From positions 20,690 to 84,689 of the forward strand of contig CACXVS010000002.1 in assembly GCA_902771155.1 (NCBI GenBank): DNA of 64,000 nucleotides, given 5' to 3'. How positions within the stretch are numbered: position 1 is the stretch's first letter; each line of letters starts with the position of its first letter. Of the stretch, positions 46,244 through 53,691 are shown in pieces. The position numbers were made by a program, and so were the translations under genes. The notes beneath the pieces are model-generated. The model was not told the origin of the DNA, ran no database searches, and saw nothing but the letters and a program-made list of their open reading frames with translations. Source of the stretch: an uncultured Prevotellaceae bacterium. GTDB taxonomy: Bacteria; Bacteroidota; Bacteroidia; Bacteroidales; Bacteroidaceae.

Positions 46244-46981
46244 CTACTCCTGCGGGAGGCTGGTTTTTGCGAATTCGTCGACCAGTCGCAGCACGATTTC
46301 CCGGCATTGGGAAAACATGCCCTGGTCGTTTTTGCTCACGCGCACAGAGTCCATCCGCCGCGGGTCGTAGTCCATAAACGAGAGCGTGCATATCTTGCGG
46401 ATGCTCTCGTAGCTGCACTCATAGTCGGCGGCGATGTCCATCTTCAGGCTGCGTATCTTCAGGCAGAACTCCTTGGCATCCACCGGGTAGTTGCACGCCC
46501 AGCGGAGCAGCCAGTAGGCACCGGCCCACTTCCATTTGGCATCGATCACCAGCCCCTTGCCCGCACTGGCCTCCAGCACCTGGACCACCTGCTTGTCGTT
46601 GTAGGCGTCGCCCTCTTCGTTGAGTTCCTTCACGCGGTGCTTGATGTCACGGCGGAACTGCGTCACCTGACTCTTCTTCAGCAGCGCCTCAATCAGCCTG
46701 CGGGCATCGTCGCGCTTCGAGGCATCCTCGAGCGAGGCTATCTGATCGACCACGTTGTCGTAAGTCACGCGGTTCGACCACTCGTCGTTGTTCTTCCATT
46801 GTTCAAGTGTGTCTGTCAGGGCTGCATTCTCGCTCTCCAGCGCCGCCACTCGCTGCTGCAGCCGCTCGTAGTCATCCAGCATCTGCTGAATGCCCTTAAA
46901 GTAATTAGCCCATCGGGCCGTTAGGTCTTTCATCTCGTCCAGAGGCTCTTCCTCCGTGTGCTGATTAATGGCTTCTGTCAT
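46244..46981 (-). CDS. Hypothetical coiled-coil protein
   Basis: The 245-residue protein is not recognised. Residues about 30-65 form a coiled coil (QQMLDDYERLQQRVAALESE). The rest is helical, with a possible helix-turn-helix-like end (ADYECSYESIRKICTLSFMD). It is first in the reverse-strand block and is separated from the next gene by a terminator and a -7 box. A regulator or structural role is possible but unproven. Confidence 0.6.
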   Translation of the reverse strand: MTEAINQHTEEEPLDEMKDLTARWANYFKGIQQMLDDYERLQQRVAALESENAALTDTLEQWKNNDEWSNRVTYDNVVDQIASLEDASKRDDARRLIEALLKKSQVTQFRRDIKHRVKELNEEGDAYNDKQVVQVLEASAGKGLVIDAKWKWAGAYWLLRWACNYPVDAKEFCLKIRSLKMDIAADYECSYESIRKICTLSFMDYDPRRMDSVRVSKNDQGMFSQCREIVLRLVDEFAKTSLPQE

Positions 46982-47330
46982 AAAAATAAAGGTATAAAAT
47001 TAGTTTTTGTCATCCATATGCCCCACTCCCATTTTCACAGGGGCGAAAACGGCTGCAAAGTTAGCAAATATTCTCTATCAACCGATGCATTTTAATGTTA
47101 ATAATCTAAAATCCATCGCCAAAAAAAAAAACGCCCGCGAAACTATTAAATTACACCGTGTCTGGCACCGTGTAACTAAGGAACTTTTTTCCATATTTTT
47201 CCGTCAGACTATAAAGTTTGTCTGAAAAAACTATAAAAATATATCTATTCTGTTGTATCGTTGATATATTTTTCGTATATTTGCATCGTAAATATAACTC
47301 TCGCATCACTAAAACTAAACAATCATTTAT
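46982..47330. other. AT-rich divergent intergenic region
   Basis: This 349-bp stretch separates the reverse-strand block from the AraC-type gene. It holds a run of 11 A at 47119-47129, a small hairpin TCAGAC/GTCTGA (about 47204-47225), and the promoter at 47253-47284. No further gene was found. Confidence 0.6.
47253..47284 (+). promoter_or_regulatory. Promoter of the AraC-type gene
   Basis: TTG at 47253-47255, 20 bp, TATATTTGC at 47276-47284. The start codon is 46 bp downstream. Confidence 0.65.
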
Positions 47331-47984
47331 ATGATAGAGAATAATATTTGTTTCGTCCACAGTTACACACTGGAAGATGCTAACCTCGTCATCGTGTTAC
47401 TCATTCTCATCGTGATAGCACTTATCGTGATAGGGTGCTACAATATACGTGATAATAGGATTATCAGTCAGCGAAACGAGCAGCTTCAACGCATTCTCAC
47501 GGCATTGGACGACTATCGGGCCATAGTGGGCAACGGAGTTCTGCCGCTCGACGAACAGGAGGCGATATTGAAGTACAAGTTGAAGAAGACAAAGGAGCCC
47601 CAGTCGGTTAAGAAGGACGGGGAGCAGAACTTCTTTGTGATGATGGATGCGCGTATCAATAAGGAAAAGCCTTATAAGGATCCTTCTTTCGACCAAGATG
47701 CCCTGATTAAGTTTATGGGAGTCAGTCGTGAGACATTCTGCAAACTGGTGCCGCGCTATAAGGATCCCGACAGAACGCTTGATTATATCAACTCACTACG
47801 GGCTGAATACGGTGCACGACTCATCATTGAACATCCGCATGAGGACATCGACCCCATCGCCACGGAGTGCGGTTTCATTGGCGCTGACGCCTTCAACAGC
47901 GCCTTCAAGTTCGCCCTGGGTGTCACGCCTTCCGAATACCGCAACAGCATGCTTAAACTTTTCAAGGACGAAAAGAAGTCGTGA
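47331..47984 (+). CDS. Membrane-anchored AraC-type HTH protein
   Basis: The 217-residue protein has one N-terminal membrane helix (LVIVLLILIVIALIVIGCY, about residues 19-37). A short helical linker follows, and then a C-terminal AraC-type DNA-binding domain (ALIKFMGVSRETFCKLVPRY, GFIGADAFNSAFK, FALGVTPSEYRN). It lacks the periplasmic sensor of hybrid two-component systems. A small membrane-tethered AraC regulator is unusual, although Bacteroidetes have larger ones. Its targets may be the lipoprotein genes immediately downstream; this is inference from position. Confidence 0.82.
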   Translation: MIENNICFVHSYTLEDANLVIVLLILIVIALIVIGCYNIRDNRIISQRNEQLQRILTALDDYRAIVGNGVLPLDEQEAILKYKLKKTKEPQSVKKDGEQNFFVMMDARINKEKPYKDPSFDQDALIKFMGVSRETFCKLVPRYKDPDRTLDYINSLRAEYGARLIIEHPHEDIDPIATECGFIGADAFNSAFKFALGVTPSEYRNSMLKLFKDEKKS

Positions 47985-47990
47985 CGAATG

Positions 47991-48027
47991 AAAGATCAAG
48001 GGGACGGTTCTTTGATCTTTTCCCCAA
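47991..48027. repeat. REP-like hairpin with GGGGACGGTTC core
   Basis: AAAGATCAA and TTGATCTTT enclose GGGGACGGTTC, followed by TCCCC. A similar sequence lies at 60504-60530 (AGATCAGAGGAACACG then TCTTTGATCTTTTCCC). Such sequences accompany REP-associated transposases. It may also terminate the AraC-type gene. A second stem, AGAAACGGAAG/CTTCCGTTTCT, follows at 48040-48070. Confidence 0.5.
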
Positions 48028-48094
48028 AGATGAGAATAGAGAAACGGAAGTCAGCGCGGCTTCCGTTTCTTCGTGTCTGGGCGGATGCCTGTTT

Positions 48095-48244
48095 TCATGG
48101 CAATTTTTTTGCTATATTCCTGATGGTCTCGTAATTCATGCCAGTAACTCTTGAGAGTTGTCTTGGCCTGGCATCAGTCTCCTCGCCATCCACGACAGAA
48201 ATATCTGCTGTTTTGTCTTTTGTTGGAAATGAATTGATGCTGAT
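48095..48244 (-). pseudogene. Remnant of a REP-associated (RAYT-type) transposase C terminus
   Basis: The minus-strand frame ends with RQLSRVTGMNYETIRNIAKK and a stop at 48095-48097. This resembles the C-terminal helix-turn-helix tail of REP-associated tyrosine transposases (pattern RQLSRLTGIS). Only about 48 codons remain and the catalytic part is gone. The nearby REP-like hairpin at 47991-48027 fits this reading. Confidence 0.45.
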
Positions 48245-48291
48245 TAAATAATTTTAACGGGAGAGGTGGCGGAGATGAGCCGTTTTTTTCT

Positions 48292-48300
48292 TATATTTGC
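48292..48300 (+). promoter_or_regulatory. -7 box of the 48350 lipoprotein gene
   Basis: TATATTTGC matches TAnnTTTGC and is 49 bp upstream of the start codon. No TTTG -33 box is evident. Confidence 0.55.
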
Positions 48301-48325
48301 AAAATAATTAGGTAAAGATTACGAT

Positions 48326-48390
48326 ACTAAAATATTTTTATTAACCCAAATGATTTCGAATATGAAACAAAAACTGTTTGCATTATTTGC
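48326..48390 (+). repeat. Duplicated upstream/signal-peptide segment (copy 1 of 2)
   Basis: The stretch from ACTAAAATATTTTTATTAAC to the codons for the lipoprotein signal is nearly identical to 49212-49276 ahead of the next lipoprotein gene. Only a few bases differ, while the mature proteins are unrelated. Confidence 0.8.
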
Positions 48391-49189
48391 AGTTGCAACG
48401 CTCCTGCTTGGCATGACCTCATGTACCAACGAAGACAATATCGCTCCTGAGCCGGAGGTCACACTGATAGATGCGCTGAATGATGGGACTATTGTGGCTT
48501 TTACTTTCGAAGTGAACGACGAGGTATTCTATGTAGCCTTTGTGAGGGTGGGCGACACCTACGAACTTCTGGACTATGGCAAGGCCATGACGCGTGCTGA
48601 AGAACCGACCATCACAGAGGAGGACTGCGTATTCACGATGGAGCACGACAAGGCTAACAACGTGATCAAATTCACAGTGAAGGATAAAGCGACTTCCGAC
48701 CTCGTGCTGACTGCTTTCATCGACATCAATGAGAGTACCATCGAGGTGATACCAGGCGACCCGAAGTACAAGGTGACTGGTGTTAAGATGAAGGTATCCA
48801 ACGTGGAGATTACCAATCTGCTGAAGGAGAAAGGCGAGGGTGTTACTCTGACTGATGCGCTCGTGAAAGGGGCCAAGGTGGAGATCGTATATAAGTGGAG
48901 CGAGGGCACAACCACCTTTACCTTCACCAATGAGGGTGGAACGTTCGCCTGCGTCACTACTGGTGACAATGCCGACATTTTCAATAGTTTCCTGAGGCTG
49001 GAGGGCAACGAGCTCTTTTTCTCTGCTAAGGATAAAAGCTGGTTTTCCACTGATATTAATCTCGAGATCAAATTCAACGTCGTAAAGAACACCTTCAGGT
49101 ACTGGACGGTCACACACGACGTTTACGATTCACATACCATCAGCGTGAACGGTACCAACATCACCTCGACGCTCAAAGAGGAGAGATAA
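48350..49189 (+). CDS. Hypothetical lipoprotein
   Basis: The 279-residue protein has a signal ending LLLGMTSC, followed by TNEDN, suggestive of surface export. ATG at 48362 (MKQKLFALF) is an equally likely start. The mature part is beta-rich (VTLIDALNDGTIVAFTFEVN; VTGVKMKVSNVEITNLLKEK) and contains two similar halves beginning VTLIDAL and VTLTDAL, perhaps a repeated domain. No known family is recognised. Confidence 0.65.
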   Translation: MISNMKQKLFALFAVATLLLGMTSCTNEDNIAPEPEVTLIDALNDGTIVAFTFEVNDEVFYVAFVRVGDTYELLDYGKAMTRAEEPTITEEDCVFTMEHDKANNVIKFTVKDKATSDLVLTAFIDINESTIEVIPGDPKYKVTGVKMKVSNVEITNLLKEKGEGVTLTDALVKGAKVEIVYKWSEGTTTFTFTNEGGTFACVTTGDNADIFNSFLRLEGNELFFSAKDKSWFSTDINLEIKFNVVKNTFRYWTVTHDVYDSHTISVNGTNITSTLKEER

Positions 49190-49211
49190 CGAAAGGACTG
49201 AGAAGGATGAA

Positions 49212-49276
49212 ACTAAAATATTTTTATTAACCCAAATGATTTCAAGTATGAAACAAAAACTGTTTGCATTATTTGC
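49212..49276 (+). repeat. Duplicated upstream/signal-peptide segment (copy 2 of 2)
   Basis: This is the near-identical partner of 48326-48390. It includes ACCCAAATGATTTCAAGTATG and the start of the signal peptide, and suggests that one gene gained its expression and export signals by duplication. Confidence 0.8.
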
Positions 49277-51257
49277 AGCCGCAGTGCTCCTGCTAGGCAT
49301 GAGCGCCTGCGAAAACGAAGACAATCCGTCATCAGGAGGGGGAGACAACATATCGGCTCCCGCCCAACTGAAGCAGGGCATCTGGACGGAGTATGACGAG
49401 GCTCTTTTAACCTCAGGCAAGTACACCGCTGAGGAACTGGCCGCAAAGCCTACCGTCGGCATAAAGATTGAAGGCGACAAGGGCTACTTCTTCACCTACA
49501 CGGCTGATGACGCCAGTGAGCCCGTGGAGGGACAGATCAGCTACGACAAGAGCACGGGCAAAGGCACCATCACCTTCCCCACCATCGCAGACAGTCCGCT
49601 CTCAGACCAGAAGGTCAACTTCACCGCCACCACCGACGAGACGTTGGAGTTTGAGCTGACCTACGAAGGCCAGAAGACGACTGCCACCTGTGCATGGCTC
49701 TGCGAGAACCTGGACAACTGGAACTGGGAAATCACGGACGAAGACTGGAAGGAGCTGATGGCCTACTATGAGCAGTATGCCGCCGATGCAGGCCCCGACG
49801 CCAGCATCGACTGGAGCAAATCGGTAGAAATAGAAGTGGAAGGTCAGAATGTCACCGTGGATGACCTGGACGAGCCGCTTGTGTGGGACGAAGATGCTTT
49901 GGCACCAGCCAAGACCAGGGCTATCGGCGTAGGCACAGTCGTCAGCGTAGGCTTGAAAATACTGGGCGCCCTCTTTAATGCGGGTAAGCCCGACCCTAAT
50001 GAGGTGATTAACAAGAAGCTTGATAAAATCACCGGTAAACTCGATGAGGTGCTGGCAGGTCAGGCGAATATGATGAAGCAGATGAACCTGCAATTCAGCC
50101 AGATGGAAGAGCATTTCAAAGAAGTGAACCAACGCCTCACCGCCATCGCCAATAAGCTGAATCAGCAAGAGGCCATGACTGCACTGAACAACCGCAATAC
50201 AGCATACTACAATAAGCTGAAGGTGCAGAACACCGCCTACTTCGACGATGCCTACAAACTCTATAACGAAAACAGGGACGACCTGAGCAAGGTGAGCACC
50301 CAATTAGGCCAATATGGCGAGGCATGGGCGGGCGACGGCAATAAGTATGTCGACCTGACTTGGGAGTATATAGAATACCTCACCACCGTACAGCATTCCA
50401 CTTACGGCACGGGCATGGACAAGATCTACGACGGTATGACTTTCGACAAGTATCCCTGGGAGCACATGGGCACAGGCGACCGCCTGAATTACCGAGCCTA
50501 CGACGCGTTCATGGTCACTAAGTGCTTCTTCATGATCGCCCTCTACGCCACTTATGGCAATCTACCGGACATCAAGATGGAAGGAATCTACAAAAACTTC
50601 ACAAGCAACATTGAGAAGCTCAAGGCGTTCACCGAGTTTACCGTCACCAACCCCGATGAGTTCCTTGTTTGCCAGATTCCGGGTGCCCACTTCGTGATGC
50701 ACAAGGAGTTGCAGAAGTATAACTACAAAGGAAAGAATAACGAGGCCCCCCATCCGGCTATTTTCGGTCAGTTGGCTGTTTACAGACCTGAGTGGCATGA
50801 GGCTGGCTCCATCACGATAGAGAATCCCATAGAACTGAAGTCTAAGTTGATTCGCTGGAAAGAGATTTTTGCCATGCAACAGTATTTTAAGTCTGCTGTC
50901 TTTCCTAACATCCCATATTTCGGCTGGTATGAAATGCTGGTAGAGGGTAAAGAAGCTGGTAATAATTTAGCAGGCGGTGCAGTCTATGCCAAGGAACCAA
51001 CTACTCAAGTACCGAGTCTGTTGTTGAATGAACCAGAATACGGGGACCCGAATGAAGTACGTTGTAATGGGGTTAGAGCTGCTGGCTGGGAATTAAATAT
51101 TGGGCCTGTAGCGACGGCTTTCTGGGACAAGAACGACGAATGGGGTATGAGGAATAATTTTATGGGACAAGCAAAAGACCCTCAAAATGGAAAGTCGTTG
51201 TGGATGGATTATAGAAATAATGAGTATTACGCAGCGATTGTTGAGAAGCGCTACTAA
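49236..51257 (+). CDS. Large lipoprotein with a toxin-like hydrophobic/helical core
   Basis: The 673-residue protein has a lipobox (LLLGMSAC, then ENEDN). Residues about 25-165 are beta-rich. Near 228-245 lies a hydrophobic helix VGTVVSVGLKILGALF, followed by amphipathic coiled-coil helices (INKKLDKITGKLDEVL, MNLQFSQMEEHFKEVNQRL). This layout resembles the helical N-terminal domain of Cry-type and other alpha-pore-forming toxins. The C-terminal 350 residues are helical, then aromatic-rich, and are not recognised. Pore formation is only a hypothesis. The gene shares its first 65 bp or so of leader with the preceding lipoprotein. Confidence 0.6.
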   Translation: MISSMKQKLFALFAAAVLLLGMSACENEDNPSSGGGDNISAPAQLKQGIWTEYDEALLTSGKYTAEELAAKPTVGIKIEGDKGYFFTYTADDASEPVEGQISYDKSTGKGTITFPTIADSPLSDQKVNFTATTDETLEFELTYEGQKTTATCAWLCENLDNWNWEITDEDWKELMAYYEQYAADAGPDASIDWSKSVEIEVEGQNVTVDDLDEPLVWDEDALAPAKTRAIGVGTVVSVGLKILGALFNAGKPDPNEVINKKLDKITGKLDEVLAGQANMMKQMNLQFSQMEEHFKEVNQRLTAIANKLNQQEAMTALNNRNTAYYNKLKVQNTAYFDDAYKLYNENRDDLSKVSTQLGQYGEAWAGDGNKYVDLTWEYIEYLTTVQHSTYGTGMDKIYDGMTFDKYPWEHMGTGDRLNYRAYDAFMVTKCFFMIALYATYGNLPDIKMEGIYKNFTSNIEKLKAFTEFTVTNPDEFLVCQIPGAHFVMHKELQKYNYKGKNNEAPHPAIFGQLAVYRPEWHEAGSITIENPIELKSKLIRWKEIFAMQQYFKSAVFPNIPYFGWYEMLVEGKEAGNNLAGGAVYAKEPTTQVPSLLLNEPEYGDPNEVRCNGVRAAGWELNIGPVATAFWDKNDEWGMRNNFMGQAKDPQNGKSLWMDYRNNEYYAAIVEKRY

Positions 51258-51285
51258 GTCGCATCCCGCATTCGAAATATCCAAC

Positions 51286-51323
51286 AGAGTCCCCGTTCAT
51301 CACATTGGGCGGGGGCTCTTTTA
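51286..51323 (+). terminator. Terminator of the 49236 lipoprotein gene
   Basis: AGAGTCCCCG (51286-51295) pairs with CGGGGGCTCT (51310-51319, one G-U pair) and is followed by TTTA. It is 28 bp after the stop codon. Confidence 0.75.
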
Positions 51324-51346
51324 TATATTTAAATTAAGTTTGTCGC

Positions 51347-51490
51347 TTAGATGACATGCAGGCCGAGGAATACCATGAGACCGTTCATCAGAATCCAGAA
51401 GATGGCAAACGGCATCGTCTTGCGCATGATGTCGCCAATGTAGTCGTGGGGACTTTTTGTGAGAAAATAATCGGGGAAACGTTTGGCTTT
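51347..51490 (-). pseudogene. C-terminal remnant of a membrane transporter
   Basis: A minus-strand frame ending at 51347 reads KRFPDYFLTKSPHDYIGDIM then MPFAIFWILMNGLMVFLGL. This is a plausible final membrane helix of a permease-type protein. Nothing upstream on that strand encodes the rest, since the region becomes the promoter of the smalltalk gene. The family cannot be named from this fragment. Confidence 0.45.
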
Positions 51491-51513
51491 CTCGTTTATT
51501 TTTAGTAATTTTG
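51482..51513 (+). promoter_or_regulatory. Promoter of the smalltalk-M15 operon
   Basis: TTTG at 51482-51485, 20 bp, TAATTTTG at 51506-51513. The smalltalk start codon is 71 bp downstream. Confidence 0.72.
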
Positions 51514-51584
51514 TAGGGTAATAAAGAGGCGGTTTTGGCCGCGGAAATAACCCTAGTAATTCACCATATTAAACATGCAAAGTT

Positions 51585-51671
51585 ATGAACAAGACTGTAA
51601 GAACGATCCTTCAAGTGATTAGCTACATCATCACCCTGTTGCTGGGAGCTGCCGGCGGCACGATGGTGTAA
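51585..51671 (+). CDS. Smalltalk protein
   Basis: The ATG at 51585 gives 28 residues beginning MNKTVRTILQVISYIITLLL and ending in GAAGGTMV, one membrane helix. This matches the smalltalk family, tiny Bacteroidetes proteins found between an HU-like gene and a peptidoglycan hydrolase gene. Their function is unknown, though a holin-like role has the right shape. Here the M15 peptidase follows two genes later, but the HU-like gene lies 9 kb away on the other strand. Confidence 0.82.
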   Translation: MNKTVRTILQVISYIITLLLGAAGGTMV

Positions 51672-51712
51672 AAGTAAAAAGGTAAAAAAGTAAAAAGGTA
51701 AAAATCAAGGCC

Positions 51713-51937
51713 ATGGAAAACCAGAAAGGCTTCAAAATCTCTCAGTATGCCTGCGCGGTGCTGCTCATCGTGAGCAGCATCGTGATGGTGGCTTACCAGG
51801 TGGTCCACATCGACGACGTGGCGGGCGGGCTGCTCTACTACGTGGCGCAGTCGTTCCTGCTGGCCGGCTCGATCTTCGGACTGGATCAGTATCTACGAAT
51901 CATCAACAAACATTACCATGAAAAAGAATCAAAATGA
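51713..51937 (+). CDS. Small membrane protein of the smalltalk module
   Basis: The 74-residue protein has two hydrophobic helices (YACAVLLIVSSIVMVAYQVV and LLYYVAQSFLLAGSIFGL) and a charged tail. It overlaps the next gene by 20 bp. It could be a holin-like partner of the M15 peptidase; the family is not recognised. Confidence 0.65.
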   Translation: MENQKGFKISQYACAVLLIVSSIVMVAYQVVHIDDVAGGLLYYVAQSFLLAGSIFGLDQYLRIINKHYHEKESK

Positions 51938-52352
51938 CATGAACGCCATCGATGGCGTTCGCCTATCTCAGCATTTTAAGCTGGGCGAGTTTCTCAACCT
52001 GGGTAAATACCCCGAGAATATCCCCGAGATGCAGGTGGTGGCTAATCTGACTTATGGCTGTCATCAACTGCTGGAGCCTGCGCGGCTCGTAGTGGGGCCC
52101 GTGATCATCAATTCGGGCTTCAGATGTGAGGCTGTGAACACCAGGGTGGGAGGGGTGAAAAACTCTCAACACCTCGTCGGTCAGGCAGCCGACATCCGCC
52201 CTCAGGATCCAGCCCAGTTCTGGCGACTGGTGAACTACCTCAAGACGTGCGCCTACACCGACCAGCTGCTCACCGGCAATGGCTGGCTCCACATCTCATG
52301 GAACCCCTTCGCCAAGCCCCGCCACTTCGTCCGCATCGACTATTACGGCTGA
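51918..52352 (+). CDS. M15A family D-Ala-D-Ala carboxypeptidase-like protein
   Basis: The 144-residue protein has the peptidase M15A layout: LSQHFKLGEFLNL at the start, VVGPVIINSGFRCEAVN, the zinc motif SQHLVGQAADIRP, and the second ligand WLHISW near the end. These enzymes cleave peptidoglycan cross-bridge peptides and often act as phage-type endolysins. There is no signal peptide, so release would need a holin-like partner. An internal ATG at 51939 is a possible alternative start. Confidence 0.88.
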   Translation: MKKNQNDMNAIDGVRLSQHFKLGEFLNLGKYPENIPEMQVVANLTYGCHQLLEPARLVVGPVIINSGFRCEAVNTRVGGVKNSQHLVGQAADIRPQDPAQFWRLVNYLKTCAYTDQLLTGNGWLHISWNPFAKPRHFVRIDYYG

Positions 52353-52378
52353 ACAATTCCCTGCTGAATGAAGATTTT

Positions 52379-52411
52379 TCCCCAAATCCTTGGTGGTTTG
52401 GGGATTTTTAT
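52379..52411 (+). terminator. Terminator after the M15 gene, near-copy of the one at 36285
   Basis: CCCCAAA (52380-52386) and TTTGGGG (52397-52403) pair, followed by ATTTTTATTT. The hairpin and its loop differ from the 36288 copy at only a couple of positions. Confidence 0.7.
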
Positions 52412-52421
52412 TTATATTTGC
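52390..52421 (+). promoter_or_regulatory. Promoter of the 52449-60496 lipoprotein genes
   Basis: TTG at 52390-52392, 20 bp, TATATTTGC at 52413-52421. The -33 box lies within the terminator loop, so terminator and promoter overlap. Confidence 0.55.
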
Positions 52422-52448
52422 CCCCAGAATAAATTAAAAACCATAAAT

Positions 52449-53651
52449 ATGCAAAAACTATCTCGTATACTGACGCTGGTACTGCTGATCCTGGGTGGGG
52501 TGGGGCTCACGAGTTGTAATGAATTCTTCGAGGCGCTGTTCGGCAATTTAGACAATTCCGTCTCGCCACAACTGCAAGTAAGCGAAACCACCATTACGGT
52601 GAAAGAGGGGCAGACCAAGCGCTGCATGGTGAAGGCCAGCACGATGGCCAAACTGACCTGGGCGACAGCCGATGAAAACATCGCTACGGTCGATCAGAAC
52701 GGTCTGGTGACGGGCGTGTGCGAGGGTGCCACCTCCATCACCGTCACGGCCACCAATCCCGACACGCCCGATTACTTCACGATCTTCTACGACGAGACCG
52801 CCGTGATCAATGTCGTCGTGACGGCTGGCGACGATCAGGAGGTGAAGCAGGGCACCATCAGCTACGCCGCCACCAGCATCGGCAAGACCTTCGGCGACGA
52901 GCCCTTCATCAACCCGCTGACGAAGACGGGTAACGGCACAGTGACCTATACATCGTCGAATACCGCCGTGGCCACCGTGAACAGCGAGACCGGCGAGGTG
53001 ACGATTGTGGGCAACGGCGAGACCACCATCACCGCCACCGTTGAGGATACCGACAGATACACCTACGAGAAGAAGACCGCCAGCTACACCCTCGGTGTGG
53101 GTACGGCCACGATGACCGTCTCGGCCGAGGGCTACAGCGGCATCTACGACGGCGAGGCCCACGGCATCACGGTGACCGTTCCCTCTGGGGCATCCGTGAA
53201 ATACGGTACGGAGGCAGGTACCTACGACAAGACCTCGCTGACCTATACCGACGCGGGCACTTACACCGTGTATTACGAGGTGACGAAGGACAACTACACC
53301 ACGGTGACCGGCTCGGCCACGGTGATCATCTCGAAGGCTGCTGGAACGATCAGCTTTAAGACGACCAGCATCGCCAAGAAGAATACTGACGCCGCCTTTA
53401 CCAACGCCCTGACGAAGACGGGCGACGGCACGGTGACCTACGCATCCTCTAACACCAAAGTGGCCACCGTGAACAGCTCGACGGGCGAGGTGACCATCAT
53501 GGGCGCCGGCGAGACCACGATAACGGCCACCGCCACCGACGGCACGAACTACGCCTACGCCACACCGACGGCTGAATACACGCTGACGGTGAGCGCGGAG
53601 TCGTCGGGTGTCGATCGTGACGGCTACGAGAATGGCGATAACCCGTTCTGA
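52449..53651 (+). CDS. Lipoprotein with Big_2-like and MBG-like domains
   Basis: I chose ATG 52449 because it gives a good signal (MQKLSRILTLVLLILGGVGL, then TSC) after the promoter. The longer frame from 52368 runs through the terminator. The 400-residue protein has a Big_2-like domain (VSPQLQVSETTITVKEGQTK), two ISYAATSIGKTFGDEPF-type modules with VTYTSSNTAVATVNS, and an MBG module (YSGIYDGEAHGITVTVPSGA). The N-terminal pattern resembles the 40308 protein. The tail is DRDGYENGDNPF. Confidence 0.75.
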   Translation: MQKLSRILTLVLLILGGVGLTSCNEFFEALFGNLDNSVSPQLQVSETTITVKEGQTKRCMVKASTMAKLTWATADENIATVDQNGLVTGVCEGATSITVTATNPDTPDYFTIFYDETAVINVVVTAGDDQEVKQGTISYAATSIGKTFGDEPFINPLTKTGNGTVTYTSSNTAVATVNSETGEVTIVGNGETTITATVEDTDRYTYEKKTASYTLGVGTATMTVSAEGYSGIYDGEAHGITVTVPSGASVKYGTEAGTYDKTSLTYTDAGTYTVYYEVTKDNYTTVTGSATVIISKAAGTISFKTTSIAKKNTDAAFTNALTKTGDGTVTYASSNTKVATVNSSTGEVTIMGAGETTITATATDGTNYAYATPTAEYTLTVSAESSGVDRDGYENGDNPF

Positions 53652-53691
53652 GAACCTGAACCATCATAAAAAACCAAGATCAGAAAGAGGT

